A program made the position numbers and the translations under genes. Source: Acidobacteriota bacterium (GTDB taxonomy: Bacteria > Acidobacteriota > Blastocatellia > Pyrinomonadales > Pyrinomonadaceae). Taken from it: a DNA stretch of 64,000 nt. The notes below the pieces were generated by a model. It saw nothing but the letters and a program-made list of their open reading frames with translations, had not been told where the DNA came from and did not search any database. How positions within the stretch are numbered: the first letter of the stretch is position 1; each line of letters begins with the position of its first letter. The stretch lies in the NCBI GenBank assembly GCA_016716435.1, contig JADJWI010000008.1, positions 1,183,501 through 1,247,500 of the forward strand, given 5' to 3'. Below are positions 48,092-56,056 of this stretch, one piece after another.

Positions 48092-49144
48092 ATGCTTATC
48101 GTAATGAAGGCCGACGCCTCACAGTCGGATATCGAAAGGGTTGTTCAGGTAATCGAAAGGCTCGGGTTCAAAGGCCATGCGATGCCTGGCGAGAGCCGGA
48201 CGGCGATCGGCATTACCGGCAATCGCGGCTCAGTTGACCCGACGCATTTCGAAAATCTGCCCGGCGTCGCCGAAGCTATCCGGGTTACCAAACCCTACAA
48301 GCTGATCTCGAGTGATCTGAAGCCCGGCCGATCGGTCGTCAAAGTAGGCACTGCATCGATCGGCGGCGGCAGCCTGGCAATGATCGCGGGGCCCTGCGCG
48401 GTCGAATCAGCCGAGCAGGTTTTCGCAGCCGCTGAGGCCGTCGCTGCGAGCGGAGCGAAATTCTTCCGCGGTGGTGCGTTCAAGCCGCGAACATCGCCTT
48501 ACGCCTTTCAGGGTAAAGGCGAAGATGGGCTGAAGATCCTTGCCGAGGTTCGCGACCGCTTTGGGCTGAATATCGTAACGGAAGCGATGGACGAGCATGG
48601 TATCGATCTGGTCGAACAATACGGCGATTGCATACAGATCGGCGCCCGCAATATGCAGAATTTCTCGCTGCTTAAATATGCTGGAAAGGCCTCGAAACCG
48701 GTGCTTTTAAAACGCGGGCTTTCCGCGACTCTCGACGAATTTCTCCTGGCGGCCGAGTACATCATGGCCGAGGGAAACTACAACGTGATCCTTTGCGAAC
48801 GCGGCATTCGCACATTCGCCGACCACGCTCGGAACACAATGGACCTCTCGATCGTCCCGGCGGTCCGAAGGCTCTCGCACCTGCCGATCATAATCGATCC
48901 CTCGCACGGCACCGGCCATAACTACATGGTCGAGCCGCTTGCTCTTGCAGGAACCGCCGTTGGCGCGGACGGCCTCATCATCGAGGTGCATCCCTGTCCC
49001 GAAGAAGCCCTTTGCGACGGAGCCCAAGCCCTGACGACTGATCAGTTTTCCAGATTGTATTCGAAGGTCCGGCAAGTTCACTCAGTTATTGCGGCCCAAA
49101 ACGATACGGAAGAAATACACCAGTCGCTCGAACAAATTGCTTGA
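48092..49144 (+). CDS. aroF: 3-deoxy-7-phosphoheptulonate synthase (DAHP synthase, type I-beta)
   Basis: A 350-residue enzyme that starts the shikimate pathway from PEP and erythrose 4-phosphate. The first ~75 residues are the ferredoxin-like regulatory domain of the I-beta type (MLIVMKADASQSDIERVVQV), which in some species gives feedback control by aromatic amino acids or prephenate. The catalytic barrel shows IAGPCAVESAEQV, GGAFKPRTSPYAFQGKG, VTEAMDEHG, and IIIDPSHGTGH. It follows trpA after 30 bp with AAGGA before its ATG, so it is most likely the last gene of the trp transcript and falls under the trp attenuator. Confidence 0.94.
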   Translation: MLIVMKADASQSDIERVVQVIERLGFKGHAMPGESRTAIGITGNRGSVDPTHFENLPGVAEAIRVTKPYKLISSDLKPGRSVVKVGTASIGGGSLAMIAGPCAVESAEQVFAAAEAVAASGAKFFRGGAFKPRTSPYAFQGKGEDGLKILAEVRDRFGLNIVTEAMDEHGIDLVEQYGDCIQIGARNMQNFSLLKYAGKASKPVLLKRGLSATLDEFLLAAEYIMAEGNYNVILCERGIRTFADHARNTMDLSIVPAVRRLSHLPIIIDPSHGTGHNYMVEPLALAGTAVGADGLIIEVHPCPEEALCDGAQALTTDQFSRLYSKVRQVHSVIAAQNDTEEIHQSLEQIA

Positions 49145-49167
49145 AATTCGCGACGGTCTGTTATAAC
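49141..49167 (+). promoter_or_regulatory. Putative promoter of the MazE/Doc-type module
   Basis: -10 TATAAC (49162-49167) with TTGAAA (49141-49146) 15 bp upstream; the short spacer is a weak point. The box overlaps the aroF stop codon, giving the toxin-antitoxin pair a start independent of the trp operon. Confidence 0.4.
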
Positions 49168-49176
49168 ATTGTTAGT

Positions 49177-49404
49177 ATGCGAAAGTCGCTTACAATGATT
49201 GGTAACAGCATGGGTATCATAATTGACAAGCCCATTCTTGACCTGCTTGGCATCGGAAGAGAATCAGAGGTCGAGATCACCACCGACGGACGCCGATTGA
49301 TCATCGAACCGGCTGAAGAGCTAGGTGATACGGCTGAAGTGCGGAAGCTTTCGAAAAAAGTCCTTAAAACCCACTCGAAAACCTTTCGAAAACTGGCTGA
49401 ATGA
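49177..49404 (+). CDS. AbrB/MazE-family antitoxin
   Basis: A 75-residue DNA-binding antitoxin. The ATG at 49177 gives MRKSLTMIGNSMGIIIDKPI, the standard swapped-hairpin AbrB/MazE start; an in-frame upstream TTG would overlap aroF. The first ~45 residues are the dimeric DNA-binding fold (EVEITTDGRRLIIEP), and the Lys/Arg-rich tail should wrap the toxin. Four-base overlap with the toxin gene. It is expected to neutralise the Fic/Doc-type partner and repress the promoter just upstream. Confidence 0.82.
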   Translation: MRKSLTMIGNSMGIIIDKPILDLLGIGRESEVEITTDGRRLIIEPAEELGDTAEVRKLSKKVLKTHSKTFRKLAE

Positions 49405-49796
49405 CGGAACCCAGATTTCTGACGCTGGAGGAGGTCTTCGTTATTCACGAGGAGTCGCTTGACGCATATGGCGGCCTTGACGGGATACGCGACCGCAACC
49501 TTCTTGAATCGGCTGTAATGATGCCGCAGTCGTCCTTCGGCGGTGAATATCTTCATACAGATCTATTCGAAATGGCCGCGGCGTATGCTTTTCATATCGC
49601 GGAGAATCAGCCGTTCCTCGATGGCAATAAACGAACGGCCCTCGCATCGGCGATGGTGTTTCTAGAGCTCAACGGCTGGGAATTTGGCGACGAAGATGAT
49701 CTCACGCTCTACCACGCAATGATCGCCGTCGCTAGACGCGAAAAGGACAAGCAGGATCTATCCGAACTTTTTCGTCAAATGGTCCACAAAAAATAA
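49401..49796 (+). CDS. Doc-family (death-on-curing, Fic fold) toxin
   Basis: A 131-residue toxin. The Fic-fold core is ENQPFLDGNKRTA at residues 68-80: Phe72, Asp74, Gly75, Asn76, Lys77 and Arg78 are as in Doc, but the position of the catalytic His (H-x-F-x-x-G-N-x-R) is Gln70. The rest of the pattern (FLTLEEVFVIHEESLDAYGG and RDRNLLESAVMMPQ) is normal for the family. Doc of phage P1 phosphorylates EF-Tu, and that needs the His; so this protein is either a variant subgroup or less active. Paired by overlap with the MazE-type antitoxin. Confidence 0.83.
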   Translation: MTEPRFLTLEEVFVIHEESLDAYGGLDGIRDRNLLESAVMMPQSSFGGEYLHTDLFEMAAAYAFHIAENQPFLDGNKRTALASAMVFLELNGWEFGDEDDLTLYHAMIAVARREKDKQDLSELFRQMVHKK

Positions 49797-49834
49797 AATT
49801 CCGCATACCATTCCCGAGCGGTATGCGGAATTTT
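49795..49834. terminator. Bidirectional terminator after the Doc-type toxin
   Basis: A 15-bp stem, AAAATTCCGCATACC (49795-49809) against GGTATGCGGAATTTT (49820-49834), loop of 10 bases. It starts at the toxin stop codon and can also end the convergent membrane-protein gene at 49856. Confidence 0.9.
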
Positions 49835-49855
49835 GTGTTGTTTGACGCCTTTTGC

Positions 49856-50260
49856 CTATCGGGCCAAACTAGCTTTAATCATAACATAGAGCTGCATAAG
49901 GCAGCTGACAAAGGCGGCGAAGATGAGGAGCGTCATCGGGAGGGACGCATATGCCGGTGCGGCTCCGGGAGCTACCGCGTAAGCGAATCCGAGGCCTGCA
50001 AAGGCCCCGACAAGGGCGATAGCGGTTCGTCCGATGAGCCAATGCGTTAATTGCATCGTTTCATGGCGGCCGGGTAAAAAGTACGGCAGGACGACAAATG
50101 CAGCGATCGCCAGCAGCGAAAGCCCCTTATCCAAACCATTGCCGCCTGCCGAAGCCGCGAGTTCCATTGCGAGAAAGAAAAGGACAATGGACGTATCGAC
50201 CGAATGAAAACTGCTTGCATCTTCCGCGACGTCTGCCCTTACAAGTGCCTGCTCCATCAT
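49856..50260 (-). CDS. Small membrane protein of unknown function
   Basis: A 134-residue protein with about four hydrophobic helices after a polar first ~22 residues (for example SIVLFFLAMELAA, LSLLAIAAFVVLPYFL, IGRTAIALVGAFAGLGFAYA, LPMTLLIFAAFVSCLMQLYV). No domain was recognised. It starts 31 bp after the stop of the XRE regulator gene on the same strand and is probably co-transcribed with it. It may be a membrane partner or a target of the regulator; nothing in the sequence proves this. Confidence 0.6.
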   Translation of the reverse strand: MMEQALVRADVAEDASSFHSVDTSIVLFFLAMELAASAGGNGLDKGLSLLAIAAFVVLPYFLPGRHETMQLTHWLIGRTAIALVGAFAGLGFAYAVAPGAAPAYASLPMTLLIFAAFVSCLMQLYVMIKASLAR

Positions 50261-50291
50261 CTTCGTTTACCTCGATTCCCTATTTAAGCTC

Positions 50292-50699
50292 TTATTTCTT
50301 TCCCTTTTGCTGCTGCTGAGGCGTGCTGAACTGTTTATAAGCCACCCGGAAAAGCTCCGAAAGTGCTTGAGCAGTCTCTGAGCTGAGGTTCTTATCTGCC
50401 CTCAGATGAGCTTCTACGATCTCGGGCGTTGCCTCATGCGGGTAATAGATCACCGGTTCGACCTCTTCAGCCTTCTTTGTCATAAGGCGGTCGATCGGCA
50501 TATCAAGCCAGGCCGAAAGCCGTGCGATATTGTCCGAATCCGGCTTTCCGGTGCCATTTTCTATCCGCGAAAGCGTTGAGGCCGAGACATTGGTCACATC
50601 GGCCACGTCGCGCAAGCTAAGCTTTAATTCTTCCCGACGCCGCTTGACCGCTCTTCCAAGCTCCGCAGTATCCAGAAATTTTTCGTTGCTATAAGCCAT
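50292..50699 (-). CDS. XRE-family helix-turn-helix regulator
   Basis: A 135-residue DNA-binding protein. The HTH lies at ~12-65 (LGRAVKRRREELKLSLRDVA, then VTNVSASTLSRIENGTGKPD), with the standard Cro/C1 form and the IARLSAWLDMPIDRLM helix after it. The C-terminal half has a further helical region (PEIVEAHLRADKNLSSETAQ) and a Gln/Lys-rich end. It is divergent from the Rad52-like gene with 170 bp between, so it probably controls that promoter and its own. It resembles phage-type repressors in size, but no phage genes are close. Confidence 0.83.
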   Translation of the reverse strand: MAYSNEKFLDTAELGRAVKRRREELKLSLRDVADVTNVSASTLSRIENGTGKPDSDNIARLSAWLDMPIDRLMTKKAEEVEPVIYYPHEATPEIVEAHLRADKNLSSETAQALSELFRVAYKQFSTPQQQQKGKK

Positions 50700-50724
50700 A
50701 ATTATTCTCCGTTAGTCTGAAGTG

Positions 50725-50806
50725 TCACAAATGCACTTTCTATTTCACAAATAAAACATAACACGGATGATTTTTAATTGCAACACCAAGTTTCATGCTT
50801 GCAACA
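50725..50806. promoter_or_regulatory. Paired direct repeats between the XRE and Rad52-like genes
   Basis: Two repeat pairs lie in the 170-bp divergent gap: TCACAAAT at 50725-50732 and 50745-50752 (20-bp period), and TTGCAACA at 50778-50785 and 50799-50806 (21-bp period). A period of two helical turns fits sites for a dimeric regulator such as the XRE protein. This is a candidate operator only. Confidence 0.35.
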
Positions 50807-50869
50807 TTTCTTTTGCCGTGGTACGCTGTTTCACGGATGGCACACCGACTGCCGATAAAGGAGATGAAT

Positions 50870-51562
50870 ATGAATACCGACGCAACCAATGTGAACATCG
50901 CCAATACGACCATGCCCGCAGCAAACGGCGCCGCGGACAATGTTTATAGCTTTTCGACGACGCTGCGTGAGCTTCGTGAAAACCTCGAGCCCGCAATGCT
51001 CCGACAGCGAACGGGTTGGCGTTCGAAGGACGGCTCGGCCCGGACGATCGAATATATAGAGTGGCATACCGTCGCCGACATTTTGGACACGACGGCACCG
51101 GATTGGAGCCACAGCGTTAAGGACATCCGCAACATCGGCGAGATCGCGATCGTCACCGTTGCCATAACCATCGGCGGGATCACCCGCGAAGGCATCGGCA
51201 CCGGCTCGGCGACGAGCGAGACCGGTATCAAGAAGGCCGAACACGACGCCCTTAAACGTGCGGCGGTTAAATTCGGCATCGCCCGCGATCTTTATAAGAA
51301 CGAGAACCGCGGACGCGAAACCCCGCAAGACGAAATCACGGAAGCGATCTCGCCGGTCGCAGCGAGCCTTGCTGATATGGTCACCTCCAAACAACTCGGG
51401 ATGATTCGCGGGCTTGCCCGTCAACTCAAAATCAATGCGGAGACGGAGTGCTCAGCGGAGTTCAACTGCAGCGTGACGGAACTTTCCCGACGGGCGGCGT
51501 CGCGTTTCATTGACAAGCTTCAGTCGATGGCTCCCGTCGCACAGATGCGAATGGCCGGCTGA
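50870..51562 (+). CDS. Rad52/DdrA-like single-strand annealing protein
   Basis: A 230-residue protein. Start ATG 50870 has AAGGAG six bases before it; an upstream in-frame extension lacks a ribosome site. Residues ~25-145 fit the Rad52/Rad22/DdrA fold: IEYIEWHTVADILDTTAPDW, NIGEIAIVTVAITIGGITRE, GTGSATSETGIKKAEHDALK, RAAVKFGIARDLYKNE. The C-terminal ~75 residues are helical (SKQLGMIRGLARQLKINAE, LSRRAASRFIDKL), a tail that recurs in recombination proteins of phages and of soil bacteria. It should bind single-stranded DNA and anneal complementary strands, a cytoplasmic repair or recombination function. Divergent from an XRE regulator; no partner exonuclease was found near. Confidence 0.8.
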   Translation: MNTDATNVNIANTTMPAANGAADNVYSFSTTLRELRENLEPAMLRQRTGWRSKDGSARTIEYIEWHTVADILDTTAPDWSHSVKDIRNIGEIAIVTVAITIGGITREGIGTGSATSETGIKKAEHDALKRAAVKFGIARDLYKNENRGRETPQDEITEAISPVAASLADMVTSKQLGMIRGLARQLKINAETECSAEFNCSVTELSRRAASRFIDKLQSMAPVAQMRMAG

Positions 51563-51586
51563 ACTAGTTGCTCTCCCGCCACCAAA

Positions 51587-51655
51587 AGTTTTGAGTTGCG
51601 GCCGGCTTCCCTGCATCGTGGAACGGCCGCCTCCCATTTACCGCAACTCAAAACT
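51587..51655. repeat. Long perfect inverted repeat in the Rad52-VOC gap
   Basis: AGTTTTGAGTTGCGG (51587-51601) is perfectly matched by CCGCAACTCAAAACT (51641-51655), 15 bp with a 39-base loop that holds a second smaller palindrome (CGGCCG twice). The 3' side lacks a T run, so it is not a plain intrinsic terminator. It lies in the 170-bp gap before the VOC gene. Confidence 0.75.
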
Positions 51656-51732
51656 CCTCTTTCCCGTATTAGTTTTACTTTTCTCTCGGCCGGTGATATT
51701 TTGTCGGCCTTATTAGTTTTAGGAGGACCATT

Positions 51733-52173
51733 ATGTCTGAAGCTACAGAAGGTTACGGCCCGATGCCGGCACATGGCGAGTTTTGCTGGGTCGAGATCGC
51801 CTCGACCGAACTTGAAAAGTGCCGGTCGTTCTACGGCAACGTATTTGGCTGGGAGTTCAAGCGGAGTCAGGCGGCCGGCGAGGACTTTCCATACCTCGAG
51901 TTTTCGTCTTGCGGTACTGAACAGCCCGATGGCGCGCTCTACGCGATGACGCCCGAGATGTTCGGTGGAGAACCGATGCCGCCGGCCCATATTGCTCATT
52001 ACATCGCCGTAGATGACTGCGATGCGGCGGCTGCGAAAGCCTCCGGGCTTGGTGCGACCATCCTGAAAGGCCCGGAAGATATCCCGAACGTAGGAAAAAT
52101 GGCTTTTCTCTCCGACCCGAGCGGGGCAATGTTCGCGATGATCGCTCTCGGGCAGCAAGGAGGAAAACAATGA
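51733..52173 (+). CDS. VOC (glyoxalase/bleomycin-resistance fold) family protein
   Basis: A 146-residue protein with a strong ribosome site (TTAGGAGGACC) upstream. Two paired beta-alpha-beta-beta-beta modules are visible: GEFCWVEIASTELEKCRSFY with FGWEFKRSQ, and HIAHYIAVDDCDAAAAKASG with FLSDPSGAMFAMI. These proteins usually hold a metal and act as lyases, isomerases or binding proteins; substrate is not known, and the usual metal-ligand set is not complete, so a binding role is possible. Four-base overlap with the DUF1579-like gene; a second VOC gene follows. Confidence 0.8.
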   Translation: MSEATEGYGPMPAHGEFCWVEIASTELEKCRSFYGNVFGWEFKRSQAAGEDFPYLEFSSCGTEQPDGALYAMTPEMFGGEPMPPAHIAHYIAVDDCDAAAAKASGLGATILKGPEDIPNVGKMAFLSDPSGAMFAMIALGQQGGKQ

Positions 52174-52631
52174 CCATCCAAGACGTGTTTTCTTCGCTTG
52201 AAGGTGAATGGAAAGGAACGAACCGGCTCAATCTTTCATTCCTACCCGACCCGATATTCGAATCGCCCTCAATGGCAAAAGCGGTGAAGCGGATCAACGG
52301 CCAATGCCTCGAGATCGCCTATACGTGGGTTTACGAGGGCGAGCAGCATGAAGGCGTAATCCTGATATCCGGCAGCGGGAAGGACAACTCGGTCTCGGCA
52401 TTTTGGACCGATTCGTGGCACTCAAAATATGTGGTGATGGAATGCAAGGGAACGATCTCGGACGCGGGTGTCTTAAACCTGATGGGACATTACTCGGTGC
52501 CCGGCCATCCTGATTGGGGCTGGCGGACGGAGATCGTCCCCGGCAGCGACACGTTCAAGTATTTGATGTTCAATGTCTCGCCCGAGGGCGAAGAGGATTG
52601 GGCGGTCGAGACCGTTTTCGAACGAGCGTAG
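52170..52631 (+). CDS. DUF1579-like beta-barrel protein
   Basis: A 153-residue protein with no signal peptide. The start (DVFSSLEGEWKGTNRLN) and the EIAYTWVYEGEQHEGVILIS, WTDSWHSKYVVMECKG and WGWRTEIV strands fit the DUF1579-like calycin fold, in which a short barrel closes around a small ligand. Function is unknown. It lies between two VOC genes, overlapping the first by four bases and 12 bp before the second; all three should be on one mRNA. Confidence 0.7.
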   Translation: MTIQDVFSSLEGEWKGTNRLNLSFLPDPIFESPSMAKAVKRINGQCLEIAYTWVYEGEQHEGVILISGSGKDNSVSAFWTDSWHSKYVVMECKGTISDAGVLNLMGHYSVPGHPDWGWRTEIVPGSDTFKYLMFNVSPEGEEDWAVETVFERA

Positions 52632-52643
52632 AGGAGAATTGAA

Positions 52644-53039
52644 ATGGCGGAATTTTCAGTACCAACGCACGGCACGATCTGCTGGCACGAGCTTGCCTCG
52701 CGTGACCTGGAGGCGGCAAAAGCATTTTACAAGGAGATGTTCGGCTGGGAGCTTGCGAAGAGCAAGGTCTCGCCCCTCGCTTACGACGAGATTCACATCG
52801 GCGGCCCCGTCGGCGGGATGATGGCGATCGATGAAAGCTGGGGGCCGGAGCCGCCGCCCTCGAATTGGACCGCATACATCGCGGTCGATAATGCCGATGA
52901 AACGGCCGAGGCAATCAAGGCGAACGGCGGTGCGGTAAACCATGGGCCTTTCGACGCACCGGGCGTTGGCCGTATAGTTCTCTGTGCCGATCCGTGCGGA
53001 GCTAATTTTGCGTTGATACAGTTCAGCTCCCCGGCCTAA
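52644..53039 (+). CDS. VOC family protein
   Basis: A 131-residue protein of the same type as the gene at 51733 and probably a paralogue: TICWHELASRDLEAAKAFYK with FGWELAKSK, and YIAVDNADETAEAIKANGG with LCADPCGANFALIQ. AGGAG before the ATG. Its stop overlaps the convergent M16 peptidase gene by four bases. Both VOC proteins have the F-Y-x-x-x-F-G-W stretch that is typical of the putative lactoylglutathione lyase-like group. Confidence 0.8.
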   Translation: MAEFSVPTHGTICWHELASRDLEAAKAFYKEMFGWELAKSKVSPLAYDEIHIGGPVGGMMAIDESWGPEPPPSNWTAYIAVDNADETAEAIKANGGAVNHGPFDAPGVGRIVLCADPCGANFALIQFSSPA

Positions 53040-54739
53040 GCGGCACGCGTTCCTTTGAATTCGAGGTCGCCGGGAAGCATCTCTGAGGTGATCACACCGG
53101 AGAGCTCGTCGCCTTCCGCCGTTCCGGTTATCGCGAATTCGACTTCCTGGCCCTGTAGCTCCGTAATAGCCGTCGCCGTGACCCTGCTCCCATTCACACG
53201 GCCGCCGTTTATGGTTCCTTCGCCGAGCATCGTCACAAGCTTTCCGCTGACGCTACTTCCGTCCTGCTCAAGGTGCATCTTGATCTCGACATCGCTGCCC
53301 ATGAAATTGAGCGCGAGCGTCCACTCGCCTGCGACATCGGCCGCATCAGTATTAGCGACGATCTCGTATTCTTTCATATCGCGTTCATTCCCATCCTTGT
53401 CAAATATTTCGACCGTCTCTGCCCATTCGCGTGCCTGCGGCAAGATCTCTCCTGCGTCACCGACGATCACGATCGCCATCTCAGCCGGCCGTATGTATTC
53501 GTTCGCGACCCTCTGGATGTCGTCTGCGGTCACAGCCTCGATATGCGAGCGATAAGTATCAAGATAGTCATGCGGCAGCCCGTAAAGCTCCTGGCTTACG
53601 ACGAGGCTCGTCAAGCCTTCCTGCGTCTCTGCCCGGATCGGGAAAACGCCGGTCAGGAAGTTCTTCGCGTCGTCGATCTCTTCATCGATCACACGTTCGT
53701 CACGGATGCGGTTGAGCTCATAGAAAAACTCTTTGAGCGATTCGCCGGTAACCGCCGTCCGGACCTCTGCGGTCGCTTCTATCGAACCGTCAAGCCGCTT
53801 TGTATCAAGACGCGTATAAGCCCCGTACGTATAGCCCTTTTCCTCGCGGAGATTCATAAACACCCGCGACGAAGCTCCGGCTCCCAAGACCTGGTTCATC
53901 ACGATCAGCGGAAAATAGTCCGCGTGATTTCGCGGGATGGTCCGGTTTGCGATGACGATATTGGCCTGTGCCGAACCGGGCCGGTCAACGATCGTGAGCG
54001 ATCTCGCCGTTCGCACCGGCGGCTGCGAGAGTTCGTGAACATGCCGGTCGCCTGGCTCCCAATCACCAAAGTGCTCTTCGAGTTGCAGAAGCAGTTCGTC
54101 TTTTCGAACGTCGCCAACCGCAATGAACACGGCATTATTTGGCAGAAACTCCCGACGCCTCGCCTTCTCAAGAGCATCGCGTGTTAAGCGTTCGATGTCC
54201 GCCAGTTTCGGCGAGATGGTGGCGTAAGGGTGTTGGCCATAAAGGAGCTTCGCGACCTGCTCGTTGGCAAGAAATGACGGCTGCGACCGCTGAAACTTCA
54301 GCCCCTCGATCGAGTTTCGCCGGTAAAGGTCGAGCTCGTTCTCCGGAAATGTAGGCGAGAAAACGATCTCTGCTAATAGCTCGATCATGTCTGCAGCATA
54401 CATCGAAAGAGCTGAGGCGGCGATCATCGTGAAGTCGTCGTTCGAACTCGCCGAAAGGCTCGCTCCAAGCCGTTCGATCTTCTCCGCCAATTCCCTGCTC
54501 GAATGATTCTCTGTACCTTCGGTCAGCATCGATGCCAATGCGGAGTTGATACCGATCTCATTTCGCGGTTCATTTGCGTCGCCGGTCAGAAAAACAAGCC
54601 GATAGCTCGAGAGCGGAATTCGTTCGTCATCAACGATCACGACACGAAGGCCGTTCGCCATGGTGGTCCGGAAAGCTGTCGGCACTCCAAAAGGCACCGG
54701 TTCAAGCGGTTCGGGCGGTCTGTTTCTATCAAGGGTCAT
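53036..54739 (-). CDS. M16-family peptidase-like subunit (non-catalytic) with C-terminal extension
   Basis: A 567-residue partner of the M16 protease at 54779. It lacks the HxxEH zinc motif (that place reads EIGINSALASMLTEGTENHS) but keeps the substrate-binding Arg/Tyr region of the second subunit (NLREEKGYTYGAYTRL). So it should form a heterodimer in which the other chain cuts. After residue ~455 an extra domain of ~110 residues is present (AGEWTLALNFMGSDVEIKM, then strands to the end), of unknown fold; it is not part of standard M16B subunits. No signal peptide was seen. 39 bp after its partner on the same strand. Confidence 0.85.
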   Translation of the reverse strand: MTLDRNRPPEPLEPVPFGVPTAFRTTMANGLRVVIVDDERIPLSSYRLVFLTGDANEPRNEIGINSALASMLTEGTENHSSRELAEKIERLGASLSASSNDDFTMIAASALSMYAADMIELLAEIVFSPTFPENELDLYRRNSIEGLKFQRSQPSFLANEQVAKLLYGQHPYATISPKLADIERLTRDALEKARRREFLPNNAVFIAVGDVRKDELLLQLEEHFGDWEPGDRHVHELSQPPVRTARSLTIVDRPGSAQANIVIANRTIPRNHADYFPLIVMNQVLGAGASSRVFMNLREEKGYTYGAYTRLDTKRLDGSIEATAEVRTAVTGESLKEFFYELNRIRDERVIDEEIDDAKNFLTGVFPIRAETQEGLTSLVVSQELYGLPHDYLDTYRSHIEAVTADDIQRVANEYIRPAEMAIVIVGDAGEILPQAREWAETVEIFDKDGNERDMKEYEIVANTDAADVAGEWTLALNFMGSDVEIKMHLEQDGSSVSGKLVTMLGEGTINGGRVNGSRVTATAITELQGQEVEFAITGTAEGDELSGVITSEMLPGDLEFKGTRAA

Positions 54740-54778
54740 AGTAAGTTCCTGTAAAGGATAAATGGCGATAGGTCTCGC

Positions 54779-56056
54779 CTAGCCCCGTCCTGCGGGGACA
54801 ACATCGAGCAGCGAACGGTTCTCCGTATTCAGAAATTCCGAGACGGCTTTTCTTATCTCATCCGGCCTGATCGCGAGAAGCTCGTCGAGTTCCCTATTGA
54901 TCAGATTCGGGTCGCCGTCGTAGAGTGCAAACTCAGCGATATGCTGTGCCCGGACCATCGAACTCTGCCGCATACGGACAGCATCATTAACAAGTTGGTT
55001 ATGAAGCTTCTGCATCTCATCCGCGGTCGGACCATGGGCGGCAATGTTGTCGATCTCGGCCATTATCACCGTGCGGATCTTGCTCAGGTCTTCGTCCGGT
55101 TTCGGTATCGCGCCGATGTAGATGCTCGAAGGCCCGCGGCGTTCATCTGTAAAGCCGAAAAGCTGGACCACCGATTCATCTCCCTTAACGAGCTTCTGAT
55201 AAAGCCTCGAGCTGTCGCCGTCGTAAAGCAGCTTCCCTGCCAGATAAAGTGCCTTGAATTCGTGCGTGTTTCGGGGCGGTATCTTCCATCCCATCAGGAA
55301 CGCCGGGAGCGGAGCGTGCGGATCGTGCCATTCGCGATAGTCATCGGCGACCTCGGGCGGTTCGGTAACGTCTAATGACGGCGGTGCGGGCTGCGATGGA
55401 ATATCGCCGAAATACGTTTCGACAATTTCCTTCGCCGTCGCCGGGTCAAATGAGCCGGAGAGCGTCAGCACCGCGTTGTTCGGTGCATAATAAACGCGGA
55501 AGAACTCCTGCACATCCTCGACCGTCGCGTCGTCCAGGTCCTCCATCGAACCGATGGTCGAATGGGCGTTGGCGAAATTTTTGAAGATCATCGATGTGAT
55601 GATGTCGAAGATCTGCCCGTAAGGCTGATTATCGTAACGCAGCCGCTTTTCTTCCTTTACCGCTTCGCGTTGGTTGTCGAGGTTTTCCTGCGTGACGGCA
55701 AGCGACCGCATACGGTCAGATTCGAGCCAAAGTGCCAACGGAAGCTGGTTTGCCGGCATCGTCTCAAAGTAATTGGTCCGCTCGCTCGAGGTTGTGCCGT
55801 TCATCGTCCCGCCGGCTTTCATAACGTATTGAAAGTGCCCGGCCTTCGGCACATTTGCTGAGCCCTGGAACATCATGTGCTCAAACAGATGGGCAAAGCC
55901 CGTTCGCCCTTCCCGCTCATTCCGCGACCCGACATCGTAATAAACGGCGACAGCGACCACCGGCACCGAATCATCGCGGTTCAAAACGACCCGAAGCCCG
56001 TTCTCAAGCTTGTATTCCTCGATATCTACAGACGGCAATTCGAACTTCATTGACAT
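54779..56056 (-). CDS. M16-family zinc metallopeptidase (catalytic subunit)
   Basis: A 425-residue protein with the inverted zinc motif HLFEH in RTGFAHLFEHMMFQGSANVP and the downstream third ligand Glu in QREAVKEEKRLRYDNQPYG. It belongs to the M16B group of small, two-chain peptidases that degrade peptides in a closed chamber. No signal peptide was seen, so the location is uncertain (cytoplasm or periplasm). The non-catalytic partner lies 39 bp downstream and the two are most likely co-transcribed and act as a pair. Confidence 0.9.
   Translation of the reverse strand: MSMKFELPSVDIEEYKLENGLRVVLNRDDSVPVVAVAVYYDVGSRNEREGRTGFAHLFEHMMFQGSANVPKAGHFQYVMKAGGTMNGTTSSERTNYFETMPANQLPLALWLESDRMRSLAVTQENLDNQREAVKEEKRLRYDNQPYGQIFDIITSMIFKNFANAHSTIGSMEDLDDATVEDVQEFFRVYYAPNNAVLTLSGSFDPATAKEIVETYFGDIPSQPAPPSLDVTEPPEVADDYREWHDPHAPLPAFLMGWKIPPRNTHEFKALYLAGKLLYDGDSSRLYQKLVKGDESVVQLFGFTDERRGPSSIYIGAIPKPDEDLSKIRTVIMAEIDNIAAHGPTADEMQKLHNQLVNDAVRMRQSSMVRAQHIAEFALYDGDPNLINRELDELLAIRPDEIRKAVSEFLNTENRSLLDVVPAGRG

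Noticed and set aside
52656..54187. Long antisense frames over the VOC and M16 genes (up to 304 codons)
   Set aside because: High Arg/His and no motif; the opposite-strand genes have clear families, so these are shadows.
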